NCBI GenBank assembly: GCA_035546295.1
Contig: DATKBT010000099.1
Coordinates: 10,182 to 74,181, forward strand
Source of the DNA: DATKBT01 sp035546295
GTDB lineage: Bacteria; Acidobacteriota; Thermoanaerobaculia; Multivoradales; Multivoraceae
Direction: 5' to 3'
DNA length: 64,000 nucleotides
The position numbers and the translations under genes were made by a program. Shown in pieces: positions 15,526 through 23,749 of this stretch; positions within the stretch are counted from its first letter, which is position 1, and each line of letters opens with the position of its first letter. The notes under the pieces are model-generated. The model was given only the letters and a program-made list of their open reading frames with translations. It was not told the DNA's origin and ran no database searches.

Positions 15526-16377
15526 GTGAAGTTGGTCACCTATCGTGACGAGGATCGGCTCGCGGTCGGCGTGGTGGTCGGCGAGACCGTCGTCGACCTG
15601 TCGGTGGGCGACGACGGCTACCCCGATCTCGTAGCGCTCCTGCGGGCGGGCGCGGAAGGGCTCGGGTTGGCGCAGGCTCGGGCGCTCGCGGGCGGTGGCA
15701 AGCCGCTCGCCGACGTCGAGCTGTTCGCGCCGATCCCGCGCCCCGGAAAGTTCTTGGGCATCGGCCTCAACTACGCCGAGCACGCCGCCGAGACGGGACG
15801 CGCGGCCCCCGAGCATCCGACCGTCTTCGCCAAGATGCCCACCTGCGTCAATCGGCCTGGGGGGGACATCGTGATTCCGCGAGTCTCGCGCGAGGTCGAT
15901 TACGAGGGGGAGCTCGCGTTCGTCATCGGCCGCCGCTGCAGGAACGTCCCGCCCGAGGACGCGATCGGCGTGATCGCCGGCTACACCGTTGTCAACGACG
16001 TCTCGGTGCGCGACTGGCAGCGGCGTACGTCGCAGTTCACGCTCGGCAAGAGCTTCGACACCCACGGCCCGATGGGTCCGTGGCTGGTGACCGCCGACGA
16101 GGTCGGCGATCCTCACCAGCTCGAGATCCGCACCTGGGTCGACGGCGAGCTGCGCCAGCACTCGAACACCCGGCACCTGATCTTCGACGTCCCGACCCTG
16201 GTCTCGACGCTGTCGACGGCGTGCACGCTGGAGCCCGGGGACGTCGTCGCCACCGGCACGCCGAGCGGGGTCGGGGTGGCGATGAGCCCGCCGCGGTTCC
16301 TCGAGCCGGGCTCGACCGTGCGCATCGGGATCGAGCGGGTGGGGGTGCTGGAGAACTCGGTGGTCGCGGAGGAGTAG
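15526..16377 (+). CDS. Fumarylacetoacetate hydrolase (FAH) family protein
   Basis: This 283-residue cytosolic metal-dependent C-C hydrolase or decarboxylase is of the FAH/HpcE type. GIGLNYAEHA and the metal-binding DYEGELAFVIGRRCRNV are present. So are VVNDVSVRDWQRR, the KSFDTHGPMGPWLV block and the terminal GDVVATGTPSGVG. The GTG start lies ten bases after the dehydrogenase stop, suggesting one operon. The subfamily commonly acts on acylpyruvates, oxaloacetate or 2-keto-3-deoxy sugar acids. The substrate cannot be fixed here, although pairing with a sugar/alcohol dehydrogenase fits sugar-acid breakdown. Confidence 0.9.
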   Translation: MKLVTYRDEDRLAVGVVVGETVVDLSVGDDGYPDLVALLRAGAEGLGLAQARALAGGGKPLADVELFAPIPRPGKFLGIGLNYAEHAAETGRAAPEHPTVFAKMPTCVNRPGGDIVIPRVSREVDYEGELAFVIGRRCRNVPPEDAIGVIAGYTVVNDVSVRDWQRRTSQFTLGKSFDTHGPMGPWLVTADEVGDPHQLEIRTWVDGELRQHSNTRHLIFDVPTLVSTLSTACTLEPGDVVATGTPSGVGVAMSPPRFLEPGSTVRIGIERVGVLENSVVAEE

Positions 16378-16387
16378 GCTGAGCTGA

Positions 16388-16414
16388 GCTAGCGGGCAAG
16401 AACTTCCCGCTGGC
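16388..16414. terminator. Hairpin between converging genes
   Basis: AGCGGG-C-AAG pairs with CTT-CCCGCT around an AA loop, with one bulged C. The adjacent GCT/GGC can extend the stem. It lies 10 bases after the FAH gene and just beyond the end of the opposing gene, so it may end transcription from both sides. There is no clear U tract. Confidence 0.5.
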
Positions 16415-16423
16415 CGAGTCGAC

Positions 16424-17743
16424 CTAGCCTCCCGTCGATGACCTCGTGTCGTGCGGCGGCGCTTTCTTCTTCGCGATGCTGCGGGCGAGCGCATCGCCGG
16501 CGGCGCGCGTGAGCTCGAGGAGCTGCGCGATCGGAGCGCCGACCACCCCGTCGTCGCCGTTGTCGAGGTAGAGGAAGCTGACGATGCGCTCACCGATCGT
16601 GATCGGCAGGATGCAGCAGCCGCACGGCGCCTTGCCGCCGAGCACGCGGGTGAGTTGCTCGGCCGCGGGGCCCGGCGGGAGCGGCCCGAGCCAGAACTCG
16701 GAGCCCTTGAGCAGGGATAGGAAGGGAGAGCAGGTGCCAGCCGAGAAGTTCACGGCGGCGAGCTGTCGTGGGACGATCCCTCGGCCGTCTCCCTTCCAGC
16801 CGAGGACGCGCTCGGCGCGAAGCGCCAGGATCAGCCGGCGGCGGAACAGACCCGCGCAGCCGCCGAGCAGGATGGTCGCGACCGAGTCGCGGTCGTCGGC
16901 CTGGTGGAGCCACTGGATCGTACGGTTGGTTCCCTTGCGGATCGGATCGCCGAGGTTGTCGTCGGGCTTCCCGATGACGGCTTCGGTATTCGGTCCCTCG
17001 AGGATTGCCGAGGTCTCGCCCGTGTTCTGGCCGCCGAGGAGCTGCTGGATCCGCCCCAGCGGGCGCGACGCGATCGGCTCCTGGGCGGTCGAGAGCACCG
17101 CGGGATCCCCCGGCGAGGTCGGTAGTGGGAAGGCGGCGCGGGGACCCGGTCCGCGCAGGAGCGCCAGTCCGGGAGAGGCGGGGGAGGGCTCCCTGGCCGG
17201 GGGCTGCGGCGCCGGCGGGCTGTAGGTGTCCTGATTGGCGGGCTCGGGCGGATCGCCGCGGTCGAGTCGCTCGACCAGCTTGAGGATGCGCGCCGGGCAC
17301 TGAACGCCGTAGTGCTTGTGGAGCGCGGCCTCGACCCGCACGTCGAGAGCCAGGAAGGTGCGGGTGAGGCAGGAGGTGGCGAGCGCGATCTCGTTCTCGA
17401 TCGCGATGTCGCCGGGCTGGGGGGAGGCCAGGCACAGGGTGTTGCCGCGGATCGCGAACGGCACGACGCCGTAGCGGCGCGCGAGCGACACCGGCAGGCG
17501 CTGGATGATCGCCGGCTCGATGCGGGCCAGATCGTGGCCGTAGACCACCGGAGTCTCGAGCTGGCGCCCCACCGCGGTCAGCAGCTCGGCCTCGTCGACC
17601 ACGCCCATCTCGAGCAGGTTCGCGCCGAGCGTCCCTCCCACCAGGCGCTGGCGATCGAGGGCCTGGCGCAACCGCGACGCGCTGATCAGGCCCTCCTCCA
17701 ACAGGAGCTCGCCGAGTCGTGGTCGATCGAAGCGATTTCTCAC
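16424..17743 (-). CDS. GspE/PilB N-terminal (MshEN) domain protein
   Basis: This 439-residue cytosolic protein begins RPRLGELLLEEGLISASRLR and continues GGTLGANLLEMGVVDEAELL, which matches the type II secretion ATPase N-terminal (T2SSE_N/MshEN) domain (about 5-145). No Walker A or ATPase domain follows. A Pro-rich linker (about 165-260) leads instead to a C-terminal region (about 275-430) that looks GAF-like (SVATILLGGCAGLFRRRLIL, then GCCILPITIGERIVSFLYLD). Stand-alone MshEN proteins in related bacteria may sense c-di-GMP, but binding is inferred only. It is a single gene, divergent from the penicillin acylase gene. Confidence 0.75.
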   Translation of the reverse strand: MRNRFDRPRLGELLLEEGLISASRLRQALDRQRLVGGTLGANLLEMGVVDEAELLTAVGRQLETPVVYGHDLARIEPAIIQRLPVSLARRYGVVPFAIRGNTLCLASPQPGDIAIENEIALATSCLTRTFLALDVRVEAALHKHYGVQCPARILKLVERLDRGDPPEPANQDTYSPPAPQPPAREPSPASPGLALLRGPGPRAAFPLPTSPGDPAVLSTAQEPIASRPLGRIQQLLGGQNTGETSAILEGPNTEAVIGKPDDNLGDPIRKGTNRTIQWLHQADDRDSVATILLGGCAGLFRRRLILALRAERVLGWKGDGRGIVPRQLAAVNFSAGTCSPFLSLLKGSEFWLGPLPPGPAAEQLTRVLGGKAPCGCCILPITIGERIVSFLYLDNGDDGVVGAPIAQLLELTRAAGDALARSIAKKKAPPHDTRSSTGG

Positions 17744-17819
17744 CGGCGCCTTGTCCTCATTCGATGGTCAACGCGCGGAGTCTATCGCGAGCCTGCTCCG
17801 CGTGGGACAGAATGGGTCC

Positions 17820-20327
17820 ATGCGATCATCGACGTTGGGTGCTCTCGTGGTGGTGACGGGTCTGTTCGGCTTGGCGTCGCCGGCGGCGGCGCAGCGGCAG
17901 GAGAGCTATCGGGTCGTCGGTCTCGAAGCGCCGGCCGAGATCCTGGTCGACCGCTGGGGCGTCCCCCACCTCTACGCGGCGTCGTTCGACGACGTCTTCT
18001 TCCTGCAGGGCTGGAACGCGGCGCGCGACCGCCTCTGGCAGCTCGACCTCTGGAAGCGGCGCGGCGAGGGCCGGCTCGCCGAGGTCTTCGGTCCGAGCTT
18101 CGTCGAACAGGACCGCGCGGCACGCCTCCTGCTTTACCGCGGCGACATGTACGCCGAATGGCTCGCCTACGCGTCGGACACCAAGCGGATCGTGAGCGCC
18201 TTCGTCGCCGGCGTGAACGCCTTCATCGAGCTCACCGACCAGCAGCCCGAGCTGCTGCCGTTCGAGTTCCGGGCCCTCGAGTACCCGCCGCTCCGCTGGA
18301 CGCCCGAGACCGTCGTGCGCATCCGCAGCCACGGGCTCCTGCGCAACGTCTCGAGCGAGGTGCGGCGGGCGCGGACCCTGCGCGACCTGGGGCTCGAACG
18401 CGGCCGCCGGGCCCTGTTCTACCGCGACCGGCTCGAGCCCGAACGACCGCTCGAGATCCCCGACGGGCTGGCGCTCGAGGACGTCCCCGACGAGGTGCTC
18501 GACGTGTACGAGCTGGGCACCCGCCGGGTCACCTTCCCCGAGGACCTCCTGACGACTCTCGGGCTGGCGCCGCCCGGCGGCGCGGCCGCCCGGGCTTCGA
18601 TGCCGATCGCGGATCCCGCGCAGCTCACGCCGGAGCAGCGACGTGAGGTGATCGGCAGCAACAACTGGGCGGTGGCGGCCAGCCGCACCGCGACGGGCCG
18701 GCCGTTGCTGGCCGACGATCCGCACCGCTCGCTGTCGCTGCCGTCGCTGCGCTACCTGGTGCATCTCGCCGCGCCCGGCGTCGACGTCGTCGGCGCCGGC
18801 GAGCCGGCGTTGCCGGGCGTCTCGATCGGCCACAACGGCACGATGGCGTTCGGGCTCACGATCTTCGGGATCGACCAGGAGGACCTCTACGTCTACGAGA
18901 CCCGGCCGGAGGACCCGCTCGACGTCCGGTACCGGGGACGCTGGGAGCCGATGACGGTCGTCCGAGAGCGCATCGACGTGCGCGGGGGGGAACCGGTCGA
19001 GGTCGAGCTCCGCTTCACACGCCACGGACCGGTGCTGCACGAGGATTTCGACCGCCGGCGCGCTCATGCGCTGCGCGCTGCCTGGCTCGAGCCCGGAATG
19101 GCGCCCTACCTGGGCAGCATCGAGCTGATGCGCGCGCGCGACTGGGACGAGTTTCTGGCGGCCATGAACCGCTGGGGGGCGCCGTCCGAGAACCAGGTGT
19201 ACGCCGACACTTCGGGCAACATCGGTTGGAAGCCGGGCGGCCGCAGCCCCCGGCGGGTCGGCTGGGACGGCCTGTTGCCGGTGCCCGGAGACGGGCGCTA
19301 CGAGTGGGCCGGGTACCGGGACATGGACGAGCTGCCGGTCGAGAGCAATCCGGCGCGGGGCTGGGTGGCGACCGCCAACCAGATGAACCTGCCTCCGGGA
19401 TTCTCGGATCCCACCGGCTACGAGTGGGCGGCGCCGTTCCGCCATCAGCGCATCGCGGAGGTGCTCGAGACCACCCCAGCGCTCACCGTCGAGCAGGCCG
19501 TGGCCCTCCAGACGGACTTCCTGTCGGTGCCCGCCCGCCGCCTGGTCGCCCTGATCGAGGGGATCTCGGCGCCGGAGGGGAGCTCCGCGGCGCGCGCGCT
19601 GGCGCTGCTCCAAGGTTGGGACGGCGTGCTGTCGGCGGGCTCGGGAGCCGCGGCGCTGTTCGAGATCTGGTTCCGGAGGTTCCTGGGCGAGACCCTGCTC
19701 GAGCGCGTCGAGCTCGACGAGGCCGTCCGCGAGGCGGTGGGCCGGCCGGACTCGGCGATCCTGCTCGACGTGCTCGAGGGGAAGCTCGCGGTTCCGAGCC
19801 ATGTCCCGGACTCTTGGGCCCGTCTCGATCGCTCGCTGGTCGAGACGGTGGTCGCCGACAGCCTAGAGCTCGCCTGGGAGGAGTCCGTGGCGCTGCTCGG
19901 CGAGGACGCGCGACGATGGTCCTGGGGGGAGCTGCACCGGGTCGCGCTGAGTCATCCCCTGGCGCACCTGTCGACGGCGCCGGACGGGGGGAGCCTCGAG
20001 GTCGGGCCGCTGCCGCGCGGCGGCAGCGGCGACACCGTCGGCAACACCTCGTATCGGACCGACACCTTCCGGCAGCGGTCGGGGGCGAGCTTCCGGATGG
20101 TCGTCGACGTCGGCGCCTGGGACCGTTCGGTGGCGATGAGCTCGCCGGGACAATCGGGCGATCCGGCGAGCCCACACTGGGACGACCTGTTCCCCGAGTG
20201 GGCGGCGGATCGGGCGTTCCCGCTGCTCTACTCGCGGGATCGCATCGAGGCGGAGACGACGCTGCGCATCGAGCTCGAGCCGGCCTCTGCCGACAGCTCC
20301 GCCGAGAGCTCGAGCGCCGGCCGATGA
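17820..20327 (+). CDS. Penicillin acylase family (Ntn) hydrolase
   Basis: This 835-residue exported Ntn-hydrolase cleaves amide bonds, with substrates that range from beta-lactams to acyl-homoserine lactones. The signal peptide (about 1-24, PAAAQ) precedes the alpha chain. The self-cleavage site is Gly279-Ser280 in VIGSNNWAVA, with Ser280 becoming the N-terminal nucleophile of the beta chain. ADDPHRSLSLPS and GVSIGHNGTMAFGLT follow as expected, with an Asn-rich NQVYADTSGNIGWKP region. The ATG at 17820 is chosen because the signal peptide starts there; an in-frame ATG at 17751 adds a non-signal leader. The stop overlaps the next gene (ATGA). Confidence 0.92.
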   Translation: MRSSTLGALVVVTGLFGLASPAAAQRQESYRVVGLEAPAEILVDRWGVPHLYAASFDDVFFLQGWNAARDRLWQLDLWKRRGEGRLAEVFGPSFVEQDRAARLLLYRGDMYAEWLAYASDTKRIVSAFVAGVNAFIELTDQQPELLPFEFRALEYPPLRWTPETVVRIRSHGLLRNVSSEVRRARTLRDLGLERGRRALFYRDRLEPERPLEIPDGLALEDVPDEVLDVYELGTRRVTFPEDLLTTLGLAPPGGAAARASMPIADPAQLTPEQRREVIGSNNWAVAASRTATGRPLLADDPHRSLSLPSLRYLVHLAAPGVDVVGAGEPALPGVSIGHNGTMAFGLTIFGIDQEDLYVYETRPEDPLDVRYRGRWEPMTVVRERIDVRGGEPVEVELRFTRHGPVLHEDFDRRRAHALRAAWLEPGMAPYLGSIELMRARDWDEFLAAMNRWGAPSENQVYADTSGNIGWKPGGRSPRRVGWDGLLPVPGDGRYEWAGYRDMDELPVESNPARGWVATANQMNLPPGFSDPTGYEWAAPFRHQRIAEVLETTPALTVEQAVALQTDFLSVPARRLVALIEGISAPEGSSAARALALLQGWDGVLSAGSGAAALFEIWFRRFLGETLLERVELDEAVREAVGRPDSAILLDVLEGKLAVPSHVPDSWARLDRSLVETVVADSLELAWEESVALLGEDARRWSWGELHRVALSHPLAHLSTAPDGGSLEVGPLPRGGSGDTVGNTSYRTDTFRQRSGASFRMVVDVGAWDRSVAMSSPGQSGDPASPHWDDLFPEWAADRAFPLLYSRDRIEAETTLRIELEPASADSSAESSSAGR

Positions 20328-21241
20328 GCGAACGCTCCTCGAGCGAGGTGCCACCTCTCCGCTACGAGGTGGAGAACGGACGTGCGCGGCTGACCCTCGA
20401 TCGTCCCGAGAAGCGCAACGCGCTCTCCTTCGAGCTCCTCCAGCAGCTCCACGACGCGCTCTGGCGCGCCGACGACGACACCCGGGTCCACGTGATCGTC
20501 ATCAGGGGCGCCGGCTCCTGCTTCAGCGCCGGCTACGACCTCTCGGGGATGGGATCGCCGGGGCCGGACGCCGGATCGAGGCGCGGCTCGGAGGCGCTCG
20601 ACGACGACATCTGGCAGCTCGAGCGGGCCCAGCGCCTGCGCATGGCGATCTTCGACGTCCACAAGCCCGTCATCGCGCAGGTCCACGGTCACTGCCTGGC
20701 GGGCGGCACCGACGTCGCGCTGCTCTGCGACCTGGTGATCGCGGCCGATGATGCGGTCTTCGGGTTCCCGCCGGCGCGCGACCTCGGCTCGCTGCCGACG
20801 CAGATGTGGCTCTACCACGTCGGACCGCAGTGGGCGAAGCGGCTGCTGCTCACCGGCGACACGATCACGGGTCGCGAGGCCGCCAGCATCGGGCTGGTGC
20901 TCAAGGCGGTTCCGCAGCGCCATCTCGAGGCCGAGGTCGAGGGGCTGGCCGACCGCATGGCGCGTATCGACCCGCACCTGCTGGCGGTCAACAAGCGGGT
21001 GCTCAACGTGGGTCTCGAGCTGATGGGCGCGCGCACGCTTCAACGACTCGCCGCCGAGTACGACGGGCGCGGGCACCGGACCGCCGCGGCCCGAGGCTTC
21101 GTGGAGACGGTGCGCCGCGAAGGCCTGAAGGAGGCGTTCCGGCGCCGCGACGACGGCTTCGGCGACGGCCGGGCGCGGGTGGACGGGCCAGAGCTGCGCG
21201 ACGAGGAGGGGCGGCTGCTCGATCCCTCCGGAGAGCCGTGA
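20324..21241 (+). CDS. Enoyl-CoA hydratase/isomerase (crotonase) family protein
   Basis: This 305-residue crotonase-fold enzyme has the oxyanion-hole motifs SCFSAGYDLSGMG and VHGHCLAGGTDVALLCDLVI, plus the N-terminal RLTLDRPEKRNALSF. It acts on CoA thioesters, for example hydration or isomerisation in fatty-acid or amino-acid breakdown. The usual catalytic Glu pair is not obvious: the position after the second motif has PPARDLGSLPTQMW, so it may be an isomerase or another crotonase activity. The four-base overlap with the acylase gene shows co-translation. Its C terminus is longer than a typical 260-residue crotonase. Confidence 0.87.
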   Translation: MSERSSSEVPPLRYEVENGRARLTLDRPEKRNALSFELLQQLHDALWRADDDTRVHVIVIRGAGSCFSAGYDLSGMGSPGPDAGSRRGSEALDDDIWQLERAQRLRMAIFDVHKPVIAQVHGHCLAGGTDVALLCDLVIAADDAVFGFPPARDLGSLPTQMWLYHVGPQWAKRLLLTGDTITGREAASIGLVLKAVPQRHLEAEVEGLADRMARIDPHLLAVNKRVLNVGLELMGARTLQRLAAEYDGRGHRTAAARGFVETVRREGLKEAFRRRDDGFGDGRARVDGPELRDEEGRLLDPSGEP

Positions 21242-21366
21242 CGGAGTCTTCGTCGTACGAGTCGGTCCGCATGCCGGGCCACCCGGACTGTCCGCTGTGC
21301 GGTCCCCTGTACGCGGCCGAGTGCGAACGGAGGATGGCTGAGGCGACGCGGACACGAGCGATGTGA
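21238..21366 (+). CDS. Tiny Cys-containing ORF coupled to the crotonase gene
   Basis: This is a 42-codon frame whose GTG start overlaps the crotonase stop (GTGA), the same coupling used by neighbouring real genes. It contains HPDCPLCGPLYAAEC, with a CxxC and a third Cys that could bind metal. There is no family match, and the short length makes chance plausible. It is listed because of the coupling and the Cys pattern. Confidence 0.3.
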   Translation: MTESSSYESVRMPGHPDCPLCGPLYAAECERRMAEATRTRAM

Positions 21367-21475
21367 GGCCGGAGCAAGGGTGTTCACCAACGGGACGGTC
21401 GTGCGTCTGGACCTCTGGAATCTCAGATCGCGGCGGGCCGCATCCGCGGCTCGCGACCGGACCGAGGAGAACCTC

Positions 21476-21703
21476 ATGAGCCCCGACAGCTTGGAGCCGA
21501 TCGCCGTCTCGGTGATCTTCGTCACCCTCATCGTCTCGGTGGCCGGTGTCCTCCGGCACGGGTTGCGGGTTCGCCAACAACGCCTGCTGGCGGACCTGAG
21601 AGTGTGGGCCTGCGCGAAGCGAGTGTACGGGTCCTCCTGCTGCGAGCGCGCCGCCGTCTCGCCGGAGTTCTCCAGGGCGAGGGGATCGGACCGGAGGTGC
21701 TGA
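21476..21703 (+). CDS. Small single-span membrane protein
   Basis: This 75-residue ORF has a strong ribosome-binding site (GAGGAG, 5 bases before the ATG). One hydrophobic helix is visible (about residues 6-26, LEPIAVSVIFVTLIVSVAGV), followed by a basic stretch (RHGLRVRQQR) that would be cytoplasmic. The C-terminal third is Cys/Arg-rich and unlike a typical protein tail, so the true end is uncertain. Short one-helix proteins of this kind are often found in Acidobacteriota, but no function is assigned. Confidence 0.45.
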   Translation: MSPDSLEPIAVSVIFVTLIVSVAGVLRHGLRVRQQRLLADLRVWACAKRVYGSSCCERAAVSPEFSRARGSDRRC

Positions 21704-21744
21704 CGTGAGGCGCGACGGCGCAGACGAGGGTTGGGTCGACCTCG

Positions 21745-21808
21745 CGATCGGCCGAGCGGGGGCTCGGCCGGTACAACGATCGGCCGAGCGGGAGCTCGGC
21801 CGCTACAG
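21745..21808. terminator. Tandem pair of 32-base hairpin units
   Basis: Two near-identical 32-base units each form CGGCCGAGC/GCTCGGCCG around a four-base G-rich or GGGA loop. They lie between plus-strand ORFs and the converging minus-strand hydrolase gene. Perfect stems in both copies suggest a bidirectional terminator that was tandemly duplicated. Confidence 0.65.
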
Positions 21809-21848
21809 AAGAAGGAACGACTCGACGGGGAATCCGCGGACGCGTCTG

Positions 21849-22940
21849 CTACCCCTCGTCCTTCCCTCCGAGGTGCCGGTCGAACCACTCGATCTCGAGC
21901 TTCATCGCGCGCGCGAGGGCGTCGCCGCGGTAGATGTCGTAGTGGCCGATGTCGTGGAAGACGTGGTACTCGGTGGGAATGCCGCGCTCCTTCAGCATCT
22001 GGTGCGCCCTGCCGGCGTGCTCCTCGATGTCGAAGTAGTGCTCGTTCTCGGCGTCGATGAACAGCACCGGCGCCGTGATGCCCTCGACCTGCTCGAGCGC
22101 GACGAAGTCGACGAAGCGCTCGTAGTACGGAGTGCCGCGCAGCCCCTCAGGCTTGTCGGCGTCGAGCGGCACCGGCGGGCGATCGCCGCGCACGCGCTCG
22201 ATCTTCTCGCGGTGCAGCGCGTCGAGGGTCTCGCCCCGCTCGGCGTAGCTCTCGACCAGGCCCGAGCGTTGGTCCATCGGACCGACCTGGGCGACCACCG
22301 CCTTCACCCGCTCGTCGATGCCGGCGCGCCAGACGACGTGCCCGCCGCCGAAGCTCGAGCCCCAGATGCCGATGCGCTCGGGATCGACGATCTGCTCGCC
22401 CTCGACGAACGTGATCGCGGCGTCGATGTCCTCCTGCTGGTCGAGCGGATCGACGATCTCGCGCACCGCCCGCGCTTTCACCGTCACGAACCCGTCGTCG
22501 TCGGGGTTCGGCATCGGGCCCTCGACGATCAGCCGCGAGTCGCTCTCCCCCCACCCGCGGTAGTCGAAGGCGAGCACGACGTAGCCGGCCGCCGCGAACT
22601 GCGGCGCTATTTGCTGGTTGAGGTGCTGCTTGGTCCCTCCCCAGCCGTGGCAGAGGACGATCGCGGGCAGCTTCTCCCCGTCGTCTCCGGTCTCGGCGGC
22701 GGCGGCCGACTTCGGGTAGAAGAGGTCGCCTGCGAGCCGGGTGCCGTCGGACCAGAAGGAGACGGGGCGGCGGACGAGGGTGGGGAAGCCGTCGACGGGC
22801 TGCTCCGTCGCGTCCTCGGTCGTGATCGCCGCTTCGATGGTGGCCTCGGCCAGCGCCGCAGGACTCGGCAGGCCGAGGAGCAGGGCGACGACGAAGGCTC
22901 CCCGCACGAGCGGAACGAGCGGCTGGCGTGGTCGGTTCAT
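21849..22940 (-). CDS. Secreted alpha/beta hydrolase (dienelactone hydrolase/S15-like)
   Basis: This 363-residue exported hydrolase has a signal peptide (about 1-31), the oxyanion motif LCHGWGGTKQH (97-106), nucleophile Ser196 in GIWGSSFGGG, an acidic residue in FIDAENEH (Asp296 region) and His333 in HDIGHYDIY. The order nucleophile-acid-His is that of alpha/beta hydrolases. The ATG at 22940 has GGGAGG eight bases upstream on the minus strand; longer in-frame starts lack this. The fold is shared by dienelactone hydrolases, acyl esterases and peptidases, so the substrate is not fixed. It stands as a single gene. Confidence 0.88.
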   Translation of the reverse strand: MNRPRQPLVPLVRGAFVVALLLGLPSPAALAEATIEAAITTEDATEQPVDGFPTLVRRPVSFWSDGTRLAGDLFYPKSAAAAETGDDGEKLPAIVLCHGWGGTKQHLNQQIAPQFAAAGYVVLAFDYRGWGESDSRLIVEGPMPNPDDDGFVTVKARAVREIVDPLDQQEDIDAAITFVEGEQIVDPERIGIWGSSFGGGHVVWRAGIDERVKAVVAQVGPMDQRSGLVESYAERGETLDALHREKIERVRGDRPPVPLDADKPEGLRGTPYYERFVDFVALEQVEGITAPVLFIDAENEHYFDIEEHAGRAHQMLKERGIPTEYHVFHDIGHYDIYRGDALARAMKLEIEWFDRHLGGKDEG

Positions 22941-22976
22941 CGTGACCTCCCGGGTCGGATCGGAGTGCGTGGCGTC

Positions 22977-22982
22977 ATTGTA
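22977..22982 (-). promoter_or_regulatory. Candidate -10 element (TACAAT) for the alpha/beta hydrolase
   Basis: On the minus strand TACAAT matches five of six -10 consensus bases and lies 36 bases before the hydrolase ATG. A small hairpin (AGACC/GGTCT) immediately upstream could be an operator. No convincing -35 is seen at 16-18 bases. Confidence 0.4.
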
Positions 22983-23077
22983 GACCCCAGGTCTGCTCAC
23001 CGTTGGGTCAGCCGAAGGGATCGGGGACGCGTGCATCGCAACACCCACCTTCCATCGATGCCCACCGCGCTCGACAC

Positions 23078-23749
23078 TCAGCTCGCGGGAGGATGGAACG
23101 GTTTTGGTGTCTCCGCATCCATCCACGATCGGAGCGCTCGATCGAGCCAAACCTCGACTGCCTCCAGGCTGACCGCCCGCGGCACCTCCACGGGGCATCC
23201 CGGGAGCTCACGCTCGACATCGTCGGCGAGGACATCGCCGACAAGGACATCGCCGACGAGGACATCGTCGACGAGGACATCGCCGACGAGGACCAGCACG
23301 GGTCTGCCGTAGCGCAGCGCGAGTCGCACCTCGCTCACCGTCCCAGCACCTCCCGCGAGCGCGATCACCGCGTCGGCGGAGAGGACGTTGAGGTGGTTTC
23401 TCGAGTCGTGGTCCCCACCGCGCTCGCCGCGCGCCGGGAGGTGGGTGCGGATCGCCAGCTCGACGAACGGGTTGGGGTAGCCCGCCGGCGGCTCACCGGT
23501 CTCGGCGTCGCCGGGGAGGACGGCGAGCGCGAGGCCGCCGCGGCCCGGGGTCTCGACGAACGCCCGTGACACCGCCGCCATGACGCCGAGCCCGCCGCCG
23601 GTGAGCAGGTGGCAACCGCGGCGCGCGAGGAGCTCGCCGAGCGTTCGACAGCGCTCGGCGACGGCGCGTCGCAGCGGCTCCGTGCCGCTGCCGAGGACCC
23701 CGACCACCGGCCGCCTGACCGGGCCGCCGCTGTTACAGTCCGCGCACAT
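23078..23749 (-). CDS. LOG-family-like Rossmann protein with an internal repeat
   Basis: This 223-residue protein resembles the LOG/TIGR00725 nucleotide-binding family. VVGVLGSGTEPLR opens the fold, GCHLLTGGGLGVMAAVSRAF is the first conserved loop, and DAVIALAGGAGTVSEVRLALRYGRPVLVL corresponds to the PGGxGTxxE region with Ala-Gly-Gly at the Pro-Gly-Gly position. Characterised LOG proteins are cytokinin-type phosphoribohydrolases; activity here is not proven. A 15-base tandem repeat adds about 25 residues (alternating VLVGD/VLVDD) directly after the GRPVLVLVGD strand. The start codon shares bases with the divergent acyl-CoA synthetase start. Confidence 0.75.
   Translation of the reverse strand: MCADCNSGGPVRRPVVGVLGSGTEPLRRAVAERCRTLGELLARRGCHLLTGGGLGVMAAVSRAFVETPGRGGLALAVLPGDAETGEPPAGYPNPFVELAIRTHLPARGERGGDHDSRNHLNVLSADAVIALAGGAGTVSEVRLALRYGRPVLVLVGDVLVDDVLVGDVLVGDVLADDVERELPGCPVEVPRAVSLEAVEVWLDRALRSWMDAETPKPFHPPAS
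23214..23293. repeat. 15-base in-frame tandem repeat inside the LOG-like gene
   Basis: Five copies of a 15-base unit, read on the plus strand as variants of GGACATCGCCGACGA, run with few mismatches. On the coding minus strand each copy encodes VL(V/A)(G/D)D. The period keeps the reading frame. Confidence 0.9.
23734..23739 (+). promoter_or_regulatory. Candidate -10 element for a leaderless acyl-CoA synthetase transcript
   Basis: TACAGT fits the TAnnnT core and ends eight bases before the ATG at 23748, the spacing expected if transcription begins at the A of the start codon. No Shine-Dalgarno sequence precedes this ATG. The call is weak because it rests on one hexamer. Confidence 0.3.
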
